The notes under the pieces were generated by a model. That model did not search any database, was not told where the DNA came from, and saw only the letters and a program-made list of their open reading frames with translations. From CBDVBD01 sp965372135 (GTDB lineage: Bacteria > Electryoneota > RPQS01 > CBDVBD01), in the NCBI GenBank assembly GCA_965372135.1, contig CBDVBD010000001.1, positions 1 through 64,000 of the forward strand: a stretch of 64,000 nt of DNA, read 5' to 3'. Below, piece by piece: positions 1 through 7,775 of this stretch. Every line of letters starts with the position of its first letter. The first letter of the stretch is position 1. Both the position numbers and the translations under genes were made by a program.

Positions 1-104
1 TCCAGCCATTTACTATTATCTAAGGCGTTCATCGGTTTCTAAAACGGTTTTAAGATAAATAGATGGTACTACAACATTTCATAATTAAACGTGAGGATCA
101 GAGA

Positions 105-653
105 ATGAACAAACCTACTTTTTTCTTAACATTGGCAGTGATTTTTACCCTGGTTATCGCTGGGTACGCTCAGATGGATCACCACGGGATGGAAAAAATG
201 GCTACCGGTGAACAAAAACAAATGACCGAAGCGAGTGATTCCTATCCTTTGGATTACTGCATCATCAGCGGTCAGCAACTGGGAGCCATGGGTGATCCGG
301 TGGTCTATGACCACAACGGTCGCGAAATTAGATTCTGCTGCCAGGCATGTGTGGGAACTTTTGAAGAAGATTCCGAAAATTTCCTGAAGAAGATGGACGA
401 AGCGATTATCAAGGTGCAGAAAGATTCTTATCCCTATACTACCTGTCCGATTAGTGGAAAAGTGCTCGGCGGGATGGGGGAACCGGTGAATTATGTGTAC
501 AACAATCAACTGGTGCGCTTTTGCTGTGCCGGATGCATTGAAGCGTTTGAAGAGGATCCGGAAAAACACCTCCAAAAGCTCGCAGCTACCGAATCCCCTG
601 AAATGGAGATGCATCACAAAACTACTGAGGATCATAGTGGACACAACCATTGA
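105..653 (+). CDS. Exported double YHS/TRASH-like metal-binding protein
   Basis: About 182 residues. A signal peptide (MNKPTFFLTLAVIFTLVIAGYA) is followed by two tandem copies of a cysteine module. Each copy runs Y-P-x-x-x-C-x-I-S-G, then G-x-M-G-x-P-V-x-Y, then R-F-C-C-x-x-C-x-x-x-F-E-E-D. The tail is rich in His and Met (HHKTTEDHSGHNH). Cys and His clusters of this kind in YHS/TRASH-like domains usually bind soft or transition metals such as copper, so a periplasmic metal sensor, buffer or chaperone is likely; the metal is an inference. An in-frame ATG at 63 exists, but the ATG at 105 follows GAGGA at about 92-96 and begins directly with the signal peptide. The gene stands alone and is closed by a strong hairpin terminator. 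Confidence 0.85.
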   Translation: MNKPTFFLTLAVIFTLVIAGYAQMDHHGMEKMATGEQKQMTEASDSYPLDYCIISGQQLGAMGDPVVYDHNGREIRFCCQACVGTFEEDSENFLKKMDEAIIKVQKDSYPYTTCPISGKVLGGMGEPVNYVYNNQLVRFCCAGCIEAFEEDPEKHLQKLAATESPEMEMHHKTTEDHSGHNH

Positions 654-680
654 TGATTCGCTGATCTTTCATTAGAAAAA

Positions 681-714
681 CATAAAAGGCATCCCTTTCG
701 GGATGCCTTTTATG
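681..714 (+). terminator. Hairpin terminator after the metal-binding gene
   Basis: A perfect 15-bp stem (CATAAAAGGCATCCC pairing with GGGATGCCTTTTATG) encloses the tetraloop TTTC. The stem carries A-rich and T-rich ends, so it could work in both directions. It lies 28 bases after the stop codon at 653. Confidence 0.9.
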
Positions 715-1235
715 TTATACCCTTAGATTCGCATCCACCTGAATCCCCCCTCTCCCCTCGTGTACGCCCGTTGACTACACATTGATTCAGTGGACTTCCG
801 TAAACTCTCACATCAAATTCTACAGCCGCCAATTTCCATTATCGCCAAATTTTTCAATACAATCTCCCATAAAATTTCGCTTGACATTAATCGGAATATA
901 CCCTAAATTGTCAATTGGAAACATGCCATTAAACCTGATTCTGTTATTTTTGATAGGTTCGTATACAAATAGAAAAGCAATAACAATCAAATAATTACGC
1001 AACACGCCCACTTCACCACCTTTGCATCTTCCATAACAAATGACGTCATATTATAAACAGTTCTCTTTCCTGTATATTGTTGTTTACACATGTGCACTCA
1101 AAAGCACAGTACAGACAATGAGAACTAAGCGTAATATTTATTTAAATAAATATTTACAAAACGGCATGTTCTTTGTAATACTACGTTTCAGATACACGAT
1201 AAAAATTTGTTACATCGAAAATAAACGGAGTTGAG
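715..1235. other. AT-rich intergenic region with promoter-like elements
   Basis: No convincing gene lies here. The short open frames, including a 63-codon minus-strand frame at 820-1011, show no recognisable motif. A sigma-70-like pair TTGACA (881-886) and TAAATT (904-909) with 17-bp spacing is present, and TGTCAA at 908-913 makes an inverted match to the first box. The 10-mer AAAGCACAGT at 1101-1110 recurs at 18552-18561, in both cases about 52 bp before a GGCATG-type promoter element. The 3' end carries the putative promoter of the lipid operon. Confidence 0.5.
1162..1177 (+). promoter_or_regulatory. Putative sigma-54-like promoter of the lipid operon
   Basis: CGGCATGTTCTTTGTA keeps the -24 GG and the TTG of the -12 box at sigma-54 spacing (compare TGGCAC-N5-TTGC), but has GT instead of GC at -12. 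Very similar elements lie at 18615 and 20932. It ends 58 bases before the ATG at 1236. The call is tentative because the -12 GC is not consensus. Confidence 0.4.
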
Positions 1236-2420
1236 ATGTCTATGTTTTCCAAATGCAGTGAGTTTGTCAGGGAGATTGACCGCCTAAAATCTCGGAACCA
1301 GTTTTTCTATCTGCGCGAAATCGATCCTACCACGACTCCGGTGGTGACAACGAGAAATAAAAAGATGATCATGCTTGGTTCCAATAATTATTTGGGGCTG
1401 GCTAACCATCCGAAAGTAGTCCAAGCTACCATAAAAGCTGTCAGAGAATATGGAACAGGTGCCTGCAGTTCCAGAGTGCTTACCGGTACCTCCAGCCTGC
1501 ATGCAAAACTCGAGAAGAAACTTGCGGAATTCAAAGGAACCGAAGATGCGGTGGTGTTCAGCACCGGATTTATGACAATGACGGGTACAATAACCGCATT
1601 GACTGATGAGGGTGATATCATCCTGAGCGATGAACTGAACCATGCAAGTATTGTGGAAGGTTGCAGGCTATCCAATGCGCAGGTGAAGGTGTATAGTCAT
1701 AATAATATGTCCAGCCTTGATGAAAAGCTTGCGGAGTGCGATCCTTCAGCCAACAAACTCATCATCACTGACGGGGTCTTCAGCATGCGAGGAACCGTCG
1801 CCAATCTCCCCGAAATAAAGCGGCTTGCTGATAAATATCAAGCGAAAACCATGGTGGATGATGCACACGGTACCGGCGTGTTGGGTGCGAAGGGAAGTGG
1901 AACACTGGAGTATTTCGATATGGAAGGGGAAATCGATCTGGTTTGCGGAACTTTCAGTAAATCGCTGGCGACAATTGGAGGCTTCACCTGTTCCAGTAGC
2001 GATATTACCACCTATCTAAAACTCAACTCTCGTCCTTTTATCTTTACCGCTAGTCCCCCACCGTGTTCGATGGCTACTGCGTTGGCGGCGATCGAAGTAA
2101 TAGAAGAGGAACCCGAATTACTACAAAATCTCCGAAAAAATACAGACTTCATAAAAAGCGGACTCAAACAACTGGGATTCACAATTGAAGAAACTGTGAC
2201 GCCAATCATCCCTATCTTAATCGGTGATGACGAAAAAGCTTTTAAGATGACCGGTCATTTGGAACAGGAGGGGGTATTGGTGAATCCGGTTGTTCCACCC
2301 GCCGTTCCTAAGCAATCGTCACTTATACGTGTAAGCATCATGGCAAGCCTGTCAATAGATGAACTGGACATCGCTTTGGATAAGTTTGGTAGTGTAGGGA
2401 AAAAATTGGGAGTTACTTAA
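1236..2420 (+). CDS. Alpha-oxoamine synthase, serine palmitoyltransferase-like
   Basis: PLP enzyme of 394 residues, the usual length for the AONS/KBL/SPT family, which joins an amino acid to an acyl thioester with loss of CO2. Visible signatures are the N-terminal GSNNYLGLANHP, the cofactor region VDDAHGTGVLG and the Schiff-base lysine in GTFSKSLATIGG (Lys242). The C-terminal NPVVPPAVP...LIRVS segment recalls Bacteroidota serine palmitoyltransferases more than biotin-pathway BioF. No other biotin genes are nearby, and the neighbours are a lipid kinase, a ketoreductase and an acyl ligase. A sphingoid-base role (serine plus acyl thioester to 3-ketosphinganine) is therefore favoured; BioF or KBL remain alternatives. 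GGAG at 1227-1230 supports the ATG at 1236. First gene of the operon; the next ATG follows one base after its stop. Confidence 0.85.
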   Translation: MSMFSKCSEFVREIDRLKSRNQFFYLREIDPTTTPVVTTRNKKMIMLGSNNYLGLANHPKVVQATIKAVREYGTGACSSRVLTGTSSLHAKLEKKLAEFKGTEDAVVFSTGFMTMTGTITALTDEGDIILSDELNHASIVEGCRLSNAQVKVYSHNNMSSLDEKLAECDPSANKLIITDGVFSMRGTVANLPEIKRLADKYQAKTMVDDAHGTGVLGAKGSGTLEYFDMEGEIDLVCGTFSKSLATIGGFTCSSSDITTYLKLNSRPFIFTASPPPCSMATALAAIEVIEEEPELLQNLRKNTDFIKSGLKQLGFTIEETVTPIIPILIGDDEKAFKMTGHLEQEGVLVNPVVPPAVPKQSSLIRVSIMASLSIDELDIALDKFGSVGKKLGVT

Positions 2421-2421
2421 G

Positions 2422-3402
2422 ATGAATTCTACTACTTATTCATTTCTTAGCATTGGTTTTCTGCGCTCCTACATCATCACCATGCGACCCTATCTTTTGT
2501 TTGTTTCGGGATCCGCAGGCTTAGTTGGACTCGCCTTTATGGGTGATTCATCCGCATTTAGGGTCATGCTGGCTTTCATCCCTTTATTCTTGTCGTACGG
2601 ATTAGGTCAAGCGTTGACCGACTGTTTTCAAACTGACACCGATGCCATTTCTTCACCTTACCGACCTCTTGTACGAGGCATCATATCCCGAAAACAGGTC
2701 TTCAGCGTCAGCATTTGTGGTCTTACGCTGATAGTATTAATTTTGGCTTATTTGAATCCTGTGATCCTGATTCTTGGAATTCTGTCCATCGTTGGTTTAC
2801 TCACTTATACCCCGTTCAAACGAACTTGGTGGGGTGGACCCCCATGGAATTCCTGGATTGTGGCATTGCTGCCGATCATGGGCAGATTGGTCGATCGAGA
2901 ATTTCAAATAATCGCATTGCCAAATTTAGGGGATTCTAATGAATTGGCATTTCTATTGGCTGTTGTGGCAGTATTCTTTGGATATGCTAATTTTGTGGTG
3001 ATGGGGTATTTTAAAGATATTTCCGCTGACAAAAAGACTGGCTACAATACTTTTCCTGTAGTTTTTGGATGGCTGCCAGCTGCAATCTACAGTGATTTAA
3101 CAGCAATGGCTTTTGCGGTGTTCACCGGTTGGGTGCTTATTTTGGTGGGCAACCTTAACGGGGTGGGAATCGCCATCTTTGCGGTAGCGGTGGTACTTAA
3201 CCTGTTCGCTCAAATTAAATTACATCGAACGCGAGATGAAAGCGAGACCCACGGTCCGATTGCCAATGTAGTTCGTACCTTTGTTTTGTACTGCATCGCA
3301 ATGATTGTTGTTCTAAAACCCGGATGGATAATTCCCATGATAGCCTTTTATGTCGTGTTCGAGCTAACGATGAAATTACGCCCGGAAAAAACTCAGGTAT
3401 AG
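2422..3402 (+). CDS. UbiA-superfamily membrane transferase (ChlG/BchG-like)
   Basis: 326 residues, mostly hydrophobic, with about eight to nine membrane segments. The first Asp-rich motif reads TDCFQTDTDAISSPYRP and aligns with ND-x-x-D-x-x-x-D-A-I-N-x-P-x-R-P of chlorophyll synthase and geranylgeranylglyceryl-phosphate transferases. Here the Asn is Thr and the middle Asp is Gln. The second motif, KDISADKKTGYNTFPVVFG, keeps both acidic residues. The family transfers a prenyl or similar group from a pyrophosphate donor inside the membrane, using Mg. The substrate cannot be read; its place between an SPT-like enzyme and a lipid kinase suggests a lipid acceptor. The altered first motif could mean an unusual donor. 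It is packed one base after the upstream stop. Confidence 0.85.
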   Translation: MNSTTYSFLSIGFLRSYIITMRPYLLFVSGSAGLVGLAFMGDSSAFRVMLAFIPLFLSYGLGQALTDCFQTDTDAISSPYRPLVRGIISRKQVFSVSICGLTLIVLILAYLNPVILILGILSIVGLLTYTPFKRTWWGGPPWNSWIVALLPIMGRLVDREFQIIALPNLGDSNELAFLLAVVAVFFGYANFVVMGYFKDISADKKTGYNTFPVVFGWLPAAIYSDLTAMAFAVFTGWVLILVGNLNGVGIAIFAVAVVLNLFAQIKLHRTRDESETHGPIANVVRTFVLYCIAMIVVLKPGWIIPMIAFYVVFELTMKLRPEKTQV

Positions 3403-3429
3403 GTGAATGTTTGTTCAGGAGAACTGGTT

Positions 3430-4356
3430 ATGACGGTGTTTTTGAATCCACATTGCAGTTACGGTACCGGGCGGTCAAGATGGGAAAAGGTCGAATCGAT
3501 ACTTCGTCAGCGTATTGGAAAATTTTCCACCCAGGAGATCCGATCACCTGAGGAGATCGATCAGCAGGTCAATAGAGTGTTGCGAAATGGGGAAAGTGTT
3601 CTCATTGCGGCTGGGGGAGATGGAACCGTGAATCTTCTGCTTAATGCAATTATGAATTCCGATCTTGAGAACAGCAAAATAACGCTCGGTGCTGTGGGAC
3701 TGGGTTCCAGCAATGATTTTCATAAGCCGTTTCGCTCTGAGGCGTTCATCGAAGGAATACCCGTGAAAGTCCAAGTTCAGGACACGTACTTTTGTGATGT
3801 AATTCGTATCCAATATCAAGACATTCATGGACAACGGATTACCCGTTTTTGCTTGAACAATGCCAGTATAGGGATTACAGCACAAGCGAATGCGTACTTC
3901 AATTCTCGGGCTAAATTCATCAAAGCAGTGAGAAAACTATCTGTGGAAGCCGCCATTGTTGCCTCTGCTCTTAGGACGATTTTTAACTACCGAGGCATCT
4001 CCTGTATAATTGCGTTAGACGGTGGAAAAACCCAACGATTTTCCGTTACCAATCTGGGAATAATAAAGAATCCGCATTTTGCCGGATCTTTGTGCTACGA
4101 TAACCCGGTGAAGTCGGATGACGGAAACCTCGGTGTCAATCTATGCGACGATATGTCACTAATTGAAACAATTAAAGTGCTTTTCGCTTTATCAAAACGT
4201 CGCTTCCAAAACCGCCCAAAAACAAAAACCTGGTTAGCTTCCCAAGTTTCAGTCGAAAGCGATCAGCAGTTTGATTTAGAAATGGACGGGGAAGTTATAA
4301 AAACCATGAAAGCGGATTTTACTGTCATCCCGCAAGCTGTGAGGTGCTGTCGATGA
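3430..4356 (+). CDS. Diacylglycerol/sphingosine-kinase-family lipid kinase
   Basis: 308 residues, typical for YegS/DgkB-type soluble lipid kinases that phosphorylate a lipid hydroxyl with ATP. Motifs: N-terminal MTVFLNPHCSYGTG, the nucleotide loop AAGGDGTVN, and GLGSSNDFHKPF, the equivalent of G-T-x-N-D-F. The C-terminal half ends in beta-rich sequence with the family's D-G-E-x-I pattern (MDGEVIKTMKADF). A GTG at 3403 directly after the previous stop is possible, but CAGGAGA at 3415-3421 places the start at the ATG at 3430, which also gives the normal family N-terminus. The stop overlaps the next start as ATGA. Bacterial ceramide kinases belong to this fold, so with the SPT-like and SDR genes a sphingoid or ceramide kinase is plausible. 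Diacylglycerol is the default alternative. Confidence 0.85.
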   Translation: MTVFLNPHCSYGTGRSRWEKVESILRQRIGKFSTQEIRSPEEIDQQVNRVLRNGESVLIAAGGDGTVNLLLNAIMNSDLENSKITLGAVGLGSSNDFHKPFRSEAFIEGIPVKVQVQDTYFCDVIRIQYQDIHGQRITRFCLNNASIGITAQANAYFNSRAKFIKAVRKLSVEAAIVASALRTIFNYRGISCIIALDGGKTQRFSVTNLGIIKNPHFAGSLCYDNPVKSDDGNLGVNLCDDMSLIETIKVLFALSKRRFQNRPKTKTWLASQVSVESDQQFDLEMDGEVIKTMKADFTVIPQAVRCCR

Positions 4357-5411
4357 TTAATATGGATAAAATTCTGGAAAATGTCATTATTGGTACCTGG
4401 GCGGAGCATTTTCAACGTTCCAAGAATCAGGTAAACATACCGCACGAAACTGACGCGGAATTAATCGAGATTCCCGGCGACCTTGAGCGATATCTTGCGG
4501 TCACAATCGATACCGTCGCCGAAGAAATCAGTAGTGGATTATATCGCGATCCCTATACCATGGGATGGGTTACCGTGATGGCGTCGATGAGTGATTTAGC
4601 GGCTGTCGGGGCTGATCCTTTGGGTTTAGTGGTATCGGTATCTATCGAGTCACACCGGGAGCAGGTGTTTACCAATGCCATTGCACAAGGTATGGAGGAC
4701 GCCTGTCGGAATCTTGGTGTGTTTATCCTTGGTGGAGATACCAATGAGACCACGGAAATTTCTTTAACTGCTTGTGCCTTGGGGTTTGTATCCCGGAGTA
4801 ATATGATATCGAGACGAGGCTGCAAACCGGGAGATGCGGTATTTGTTACTGATGGCATAGGGATGGGAAATGCCTTAGGGCTGGTTAGGTTGGGAGGATA
4901 TCCGGATGATTATTTCCCCGAAAGGCTCTACAGACCCATTGCCAATCTCAAACAAGGACAGGTATTGAGAGAGTATGCAAGCTGTTGTATGGATACCAGT
5001 GATGGACTATTGACCACCTTGGATCAGTTGACGAGAATTAACGGTGTAGGATTTGAAATCCACTGTGACTGGATAAAGATACTTGCTCCCGAAGTCTTGG
5101 AATTCTGCGAGCATACACAAAGCCCACACTGGTTAATGGCTGCCGGACCTCATGGAGAATTTAAGCTGGTTTTTACGGTTCCTGAAAACTCTGTAGATTC
5201 TTTACTTGCAGTGGCTGACTCGAAAGGATTGAACTTGATTCGCATTGGAAAGGTCCAGATTACACCAGTGGTATCTCTAAAACTAACATCGGGGAAAAGG
5301 GTTGAAATTGATATGGCTCCACTGAGAAACTTGCTATATACAGCAGGTGGTGATATGCAGCGCTACATTGACGAGTTCAGAGCCTTTGGAAAAAAGTGGG
5401 GAATTGAATAA
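4353..5411 (+). CDS. PurM/ThiL-like ATP-binding protein
   Basis: 352 residues with the AIR-synthase-related two-domain pattern. The N-terminal half has LAVTIDTVAEE, then DPYTMGWVTVMASMSDLAAVGA, resembling the Mg-ATP site of thiamine-monophosphate kinase, followed by GGDTNE. The C-terminal half has KPGDAVFVTDGIGMGNAL and later MDTSDGL, both typical of ThiL, SelD and HypE. No thiamine, hydrogenase or selenium genes are present, so a ThiL role is unlikely from context. A small-molecule or lipid-headgroup phosphotransfer step in this operon is an inference. The ATG at 4353 shares ATGA with the upstream stop and has GAGG at 4341-4344, so translation is probably coupled to the lipid kinase. Confidence 0.75.
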   Translation: MINMDKILENVIIGTWAEHFQRSKNQVNIPHETDAELIEIPGDLERYLAVTIDTVAEEISSGLYRDPYTMGWVTVMASMSDLAAVGADPLGLVVSVSIESHREQVFTNAIAQGMEDACRNLGVFILGGDTNETTEISLTACALGFVSRSNMISRRGCKPGDAVFVTDGIGMGNALGLVRLGGYPDDYFPERLYRPIANLKQGQVLREYASCCMDTSDGLLTTLDQLTRINGVGFEIHCDWIKILAPEVLEFCEHTQSPHWLMAAGPHGEFKLVFTVPENSVDSLLAVADSKGLNLIRIGKVQITPVVSLKLTSGKRVEIDMAPLRNLLYTAGGDMQRYIDEFRAFGKKWGIE

Positions 5412-5439
5412 TAATCGTTAAGATAAGCGGATTAGAACA

Positions 5440-6288
5440 ATGAAACTAATGAAAAGATGGAAAAATAGGATGGGAATTGAGGGAAGAAGAATACTAGTTA
5501 CAGGAGCCTCCTCTGGAATCGGATTAGCCTTGGCAAATGCCCTCGCTCGAAAAGGCGCAAATCTGGTGCTGGCATCTCGGAGAATAGACATTTTACATCA
5601 GGTGACCGAAAGAATCAAATCAGAGTATCCTGACAATCCTGCTCCATTAGCACTAAAGTGCGATGTTTCAAACAGAGATAGTGTAAGCAACCTTATCAGG
5701 CACTGTTTGGATCATCTTGGCAATATTGATATCTTGATTAACAACGCCGGTATTAGTGTCTATGGAACTGCTGAAAAAACACCTGTGGACGACTTCCATT
5801 CCATAATGGAGGTGAATTATTTTGGTGCGCTTTACTGTATGCTACATGCTATTCCTATCATGAAAAAGTCGGGCGAAGGCTTGATTGTTAACGTCGTTTC
5901 TGTGGGAGCGAAACACGGGATTCCTTACTTGGGTGCCTACTGTGCCAGCAAAGCTGCTCTGGTGGCATTTGGGCAGAGTCTTCGTGCCGAGTTATCAAAC
6001 ACTGGCATTTCAATAATGAATGTCTTTCCAGGTTATACACAGACAAGTATGTTCGAAAATGAGAAAAAGGTAGGCGGTGCCCACCGACCTCGAATTCCCT
6101 ATGCCCCCGCATCGAAAGTAGCCGAGGTAATCGTTAGGGCAATCGAACGCGGGAATCGTGACTTAGTTCTTTCTAAGGAAGGTAAAACTCTGTTAATTAT
6201 TCAGAGATTACTACCTTCATTAGTTGATAAAGCTATGGAAAAAATAGCGTTTCAATTGAGAGATCCTCAGGAGGTGTGCAATGAGTAA
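5440..6288 (+). CDS. Short-chain dehydrogenase/reductase, ketosphinganine-reductase-like
   Basis: 282 residues; classical SDR. The nucleotide motif TGASSGIG lies near residue 20, NNAG near 105, and the catalytic triad is Ser154 (NVVSVGAKHG), Tyr167 and Lys171 (YCASK). The approximately 50 residues after the catalytic core, including a hydrophobic stretch (LLIIQRLLPSLV), resemble reductases of lipid substrates. In this operon reduction of a 3-keto sphingoid base is the natural hypothesis, but the sequence alone only supports an NAD(P)-dependent reductase. Alternative starts exist at 5452 and 5470. It lies 28 bases after the PurM-like gene and overlaps the next gene by 8 bases. Confidence 0.8.
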   Translation: MKLMKRWKNRMGIEGRRILVTGASSGIGLALANALARKGANLVLASRRIDILHQVTERIKSEYPDNPAPLALKCDVSNRDSVSNLIRHCLDHLGNIDILINNAGISVYGTAEKTPVDDFHSIMEVNYFGALYCMLHAIPIMKKSGEGLIVNVVSVGAKHGIPYLGAYCASKAALVAFGQSLRAELSNTGISIMNVFPGYTQTSMFENEKKVGGAHRPRIPYAPASKVAEVIVRAIERGNRDLVLSKEGKTLLIIQRLLPSLVDKAMEKIAFQLRDPQEVCNE

Positions 6289-7699
6289 GCCAAAACTGCA
6301 GATTATCGTGTTGTTCCAAAATCTTGGTGAAAACCAAACATATTATGCCCGTTCTCCGGCGCCGCCATTAACGGGTGCCTTAGTGGCTGGATTGACTCCA
6401 CCGATAGTGGAAGTGGAACTCCTCCATGAGATGGTGCGTCCCATTGATTATGATATGGATGCCGACTTCATCGCTCTGAGCTTCATGGACTTTTGTGCAC
6501 CTCACGCCTTTGAGGTAGCACAAAAATTTAGAAAGCTCGGGAAGACTGTGGTAGCCGGTGGAAGATACCCTTCCACTTTCCCCGAAGAGGTGATACCGCA
6601 CATGGATGCTGTTGTGGTAGGGGAGGCGGAACGTGTGTGGCATCAAGTAGTTGTGGATATGGTGGAAGGAAATTTAAAGAAGGTATATCAGGCGCCCATT
6701 GGACCTCCTTTAGATGACATACCACCTCCCCGCTACGATCTCATAGAGTCGAATTTTGCGGTTCCGGTGGTAACGGAAGCCACCAGGGGATGTCCCTACA
6801 AATGCAGTTTTTGCCAGCTCAACATCAAACCTGCCCCGTATCGATGCCGTCCGATAAAAGATGTGATTCGCGATTTAACCGCCACCTCAGAACTACCTCT
6901 GCATAAACGCAAAATGGCGATGATCTTGGACAACAATATTGGAGGAAATATAGAATATGCCAAAGAACTTTTGAAAGAGATCGCAAAACTGAAATTATGG
7001 GGTTTAGGAATCCAGTTCAGCTTCGACTGCCTCCACGATAACGAGTTTATAGAATTGTTAGCCAGAGCGAACTGTACCATGGCTTTCACCGGATTGGAAT
7101 CGTTGAATGAACCAAGCCTGCAATCCGTCCACAAAAAGCAGAATAGGGTGGAGGAATACCAGGAGTTGTTTGAAAAACTGAAAAGACATGGGATACTGAC
7201 TTTTACCGGCATGATGCTGGCTCTGGATGAAGATACTCCGTCCTATTATGAAAACCTGCCAGAGAAACTCGAGGAGATCGATCCCAGTGCCATCCTTCTT
7301 TCCATCTCCATCCCAATTCCCGGGACCCCTTTCCATAAAATCGTGGAGTCGGAGGGACGCATATTTGACAAGGACCTTTCCCATTACGAAGGTGACCATC
7401 TTGTCTTTTCTCCCAAAGGAGTTACTCCCGATGAAGTCTTCGATGCCTTTCAAACCATAAACCGGACATTCTACTCCTGGAAAAATATTTTCAAAAGGTG
7501 GCTAAGGTTCATCTCGGGATACACAAGGGAAAAGAATATATTCAAACGGATATTCCGGTCGCTTCTCTTGTCCTACATCTTCTTGAAACTGTCCATTTTT
7601 CAAAGAGATCATGCTCAACAGAAAGTGTATCCCCTCTCTGAATCAAACGTACATTTCCGTCCTGGCGAGATGCAAGAATTTCTTGCTTCCAAAGGCTAA
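6281..7699 (+). CDS. B12-binding-domain radical SAM enzyme
   Basis: 472 residues. The N-terminal ~150 residues look like the cobalamin-binding fold of class B enzymes (DADFIALSFMDFC, VVAGGRYPSTFPEE, VVVGEAE), although the classical D-x-H-x-x-G cobalt ligand is not visible. The radical SAM core begins at TRGCPYKCSFC with cluster cysteines 171, 175 and 178, followed by the GLESL and FTGMMLALDEDT segments of the barrel. A basic, hydrophobic C-terminus (KRIFRSLLLSYIFLK) suggests contact with membrane. Such enzymes methylate or rearrange unactivated carbons, for example hopanoid methylases; here modification of the operon's lipid is inferred. AGGAGGTG at 6269-6276 is an unusually strong ribosome site, and the start overlaps the SDR stop. 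Confidence 0.8.
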   Translation: MSKPKLQIIVLFQNLGENQTYYARSPAPPLTGALVAGLTPPIVEVELLHEMVRPIDYDMDADFIALSFMDFCAPHAFEVAQKFRKLGKTVVAGGRYPSTFPEEVIPHMDAVVVGEAERVWHQVVVDMVEGNLKKVYQAPIGPPLDDIPPPRYDLIESNFAVPVVTEATRGCPYKCSFCQLNIKPAPYRCRPIKDVIRDLTATSELPLHKRKMAMILDNNIGGNIEYAKELLKEIAKLKLWGLGIQFSFDCLHDNEFIELLARANCTMAFTGLESLNEPSLQSVHKKQNRVEEYQELFEKLKRHGILTFTGMMLALDEDTPSYYENLPEKLEEIDPSAILLSISIPIPGTPFHKIVESEGRIFDKDLSHYEGDHLVFSPKGVTPDEVFDAFQTINRTFYSWKNIFKRWLRFISGYTREKNIFKRIFRSLLLSYIFLKLSIFQRDHAQQKVYPLSESNVHFRPGEMQEFLASKG

Positions 7700-7751
7700 A
7701 TTCAACAGACTAAGTCCAATACTCATAGAACAGTACAAAGCCTTAGCCTTT
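7691..7751. repeat. 9-bp inverted repeat before the ligase gene
   Basis: AAAGGCTAA (7691-7699) pairs with TTAGCCTTT (7743-7751) across a 43-base loop. The left arm includes the stop codon of the radical SAM gene. No U-tract follows, so it is not a standard terminator. It may separate expression of the acyl ligase from the upstream genes, or be chance. Confidence 0.35.
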
Positions 7752-7775
7752 GAGTGAAATAGGATGTAGATCATA

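Noticed and set aside
126..650. Long minus-strand open frame opposite the metal-binding gene
   Set aside because: The plus-strand protein has a signal peptide, tandem cysteine modules, a ribosome site and a terminator; the minus frame has none of these.
820..1011. 63-codon minus-strand frame with AGGTGG upstream
   Set aside because: Short, no recognisable motif and located in an AT-rich gap; a GTG start and loose ribosome site are not enough to call a gene.
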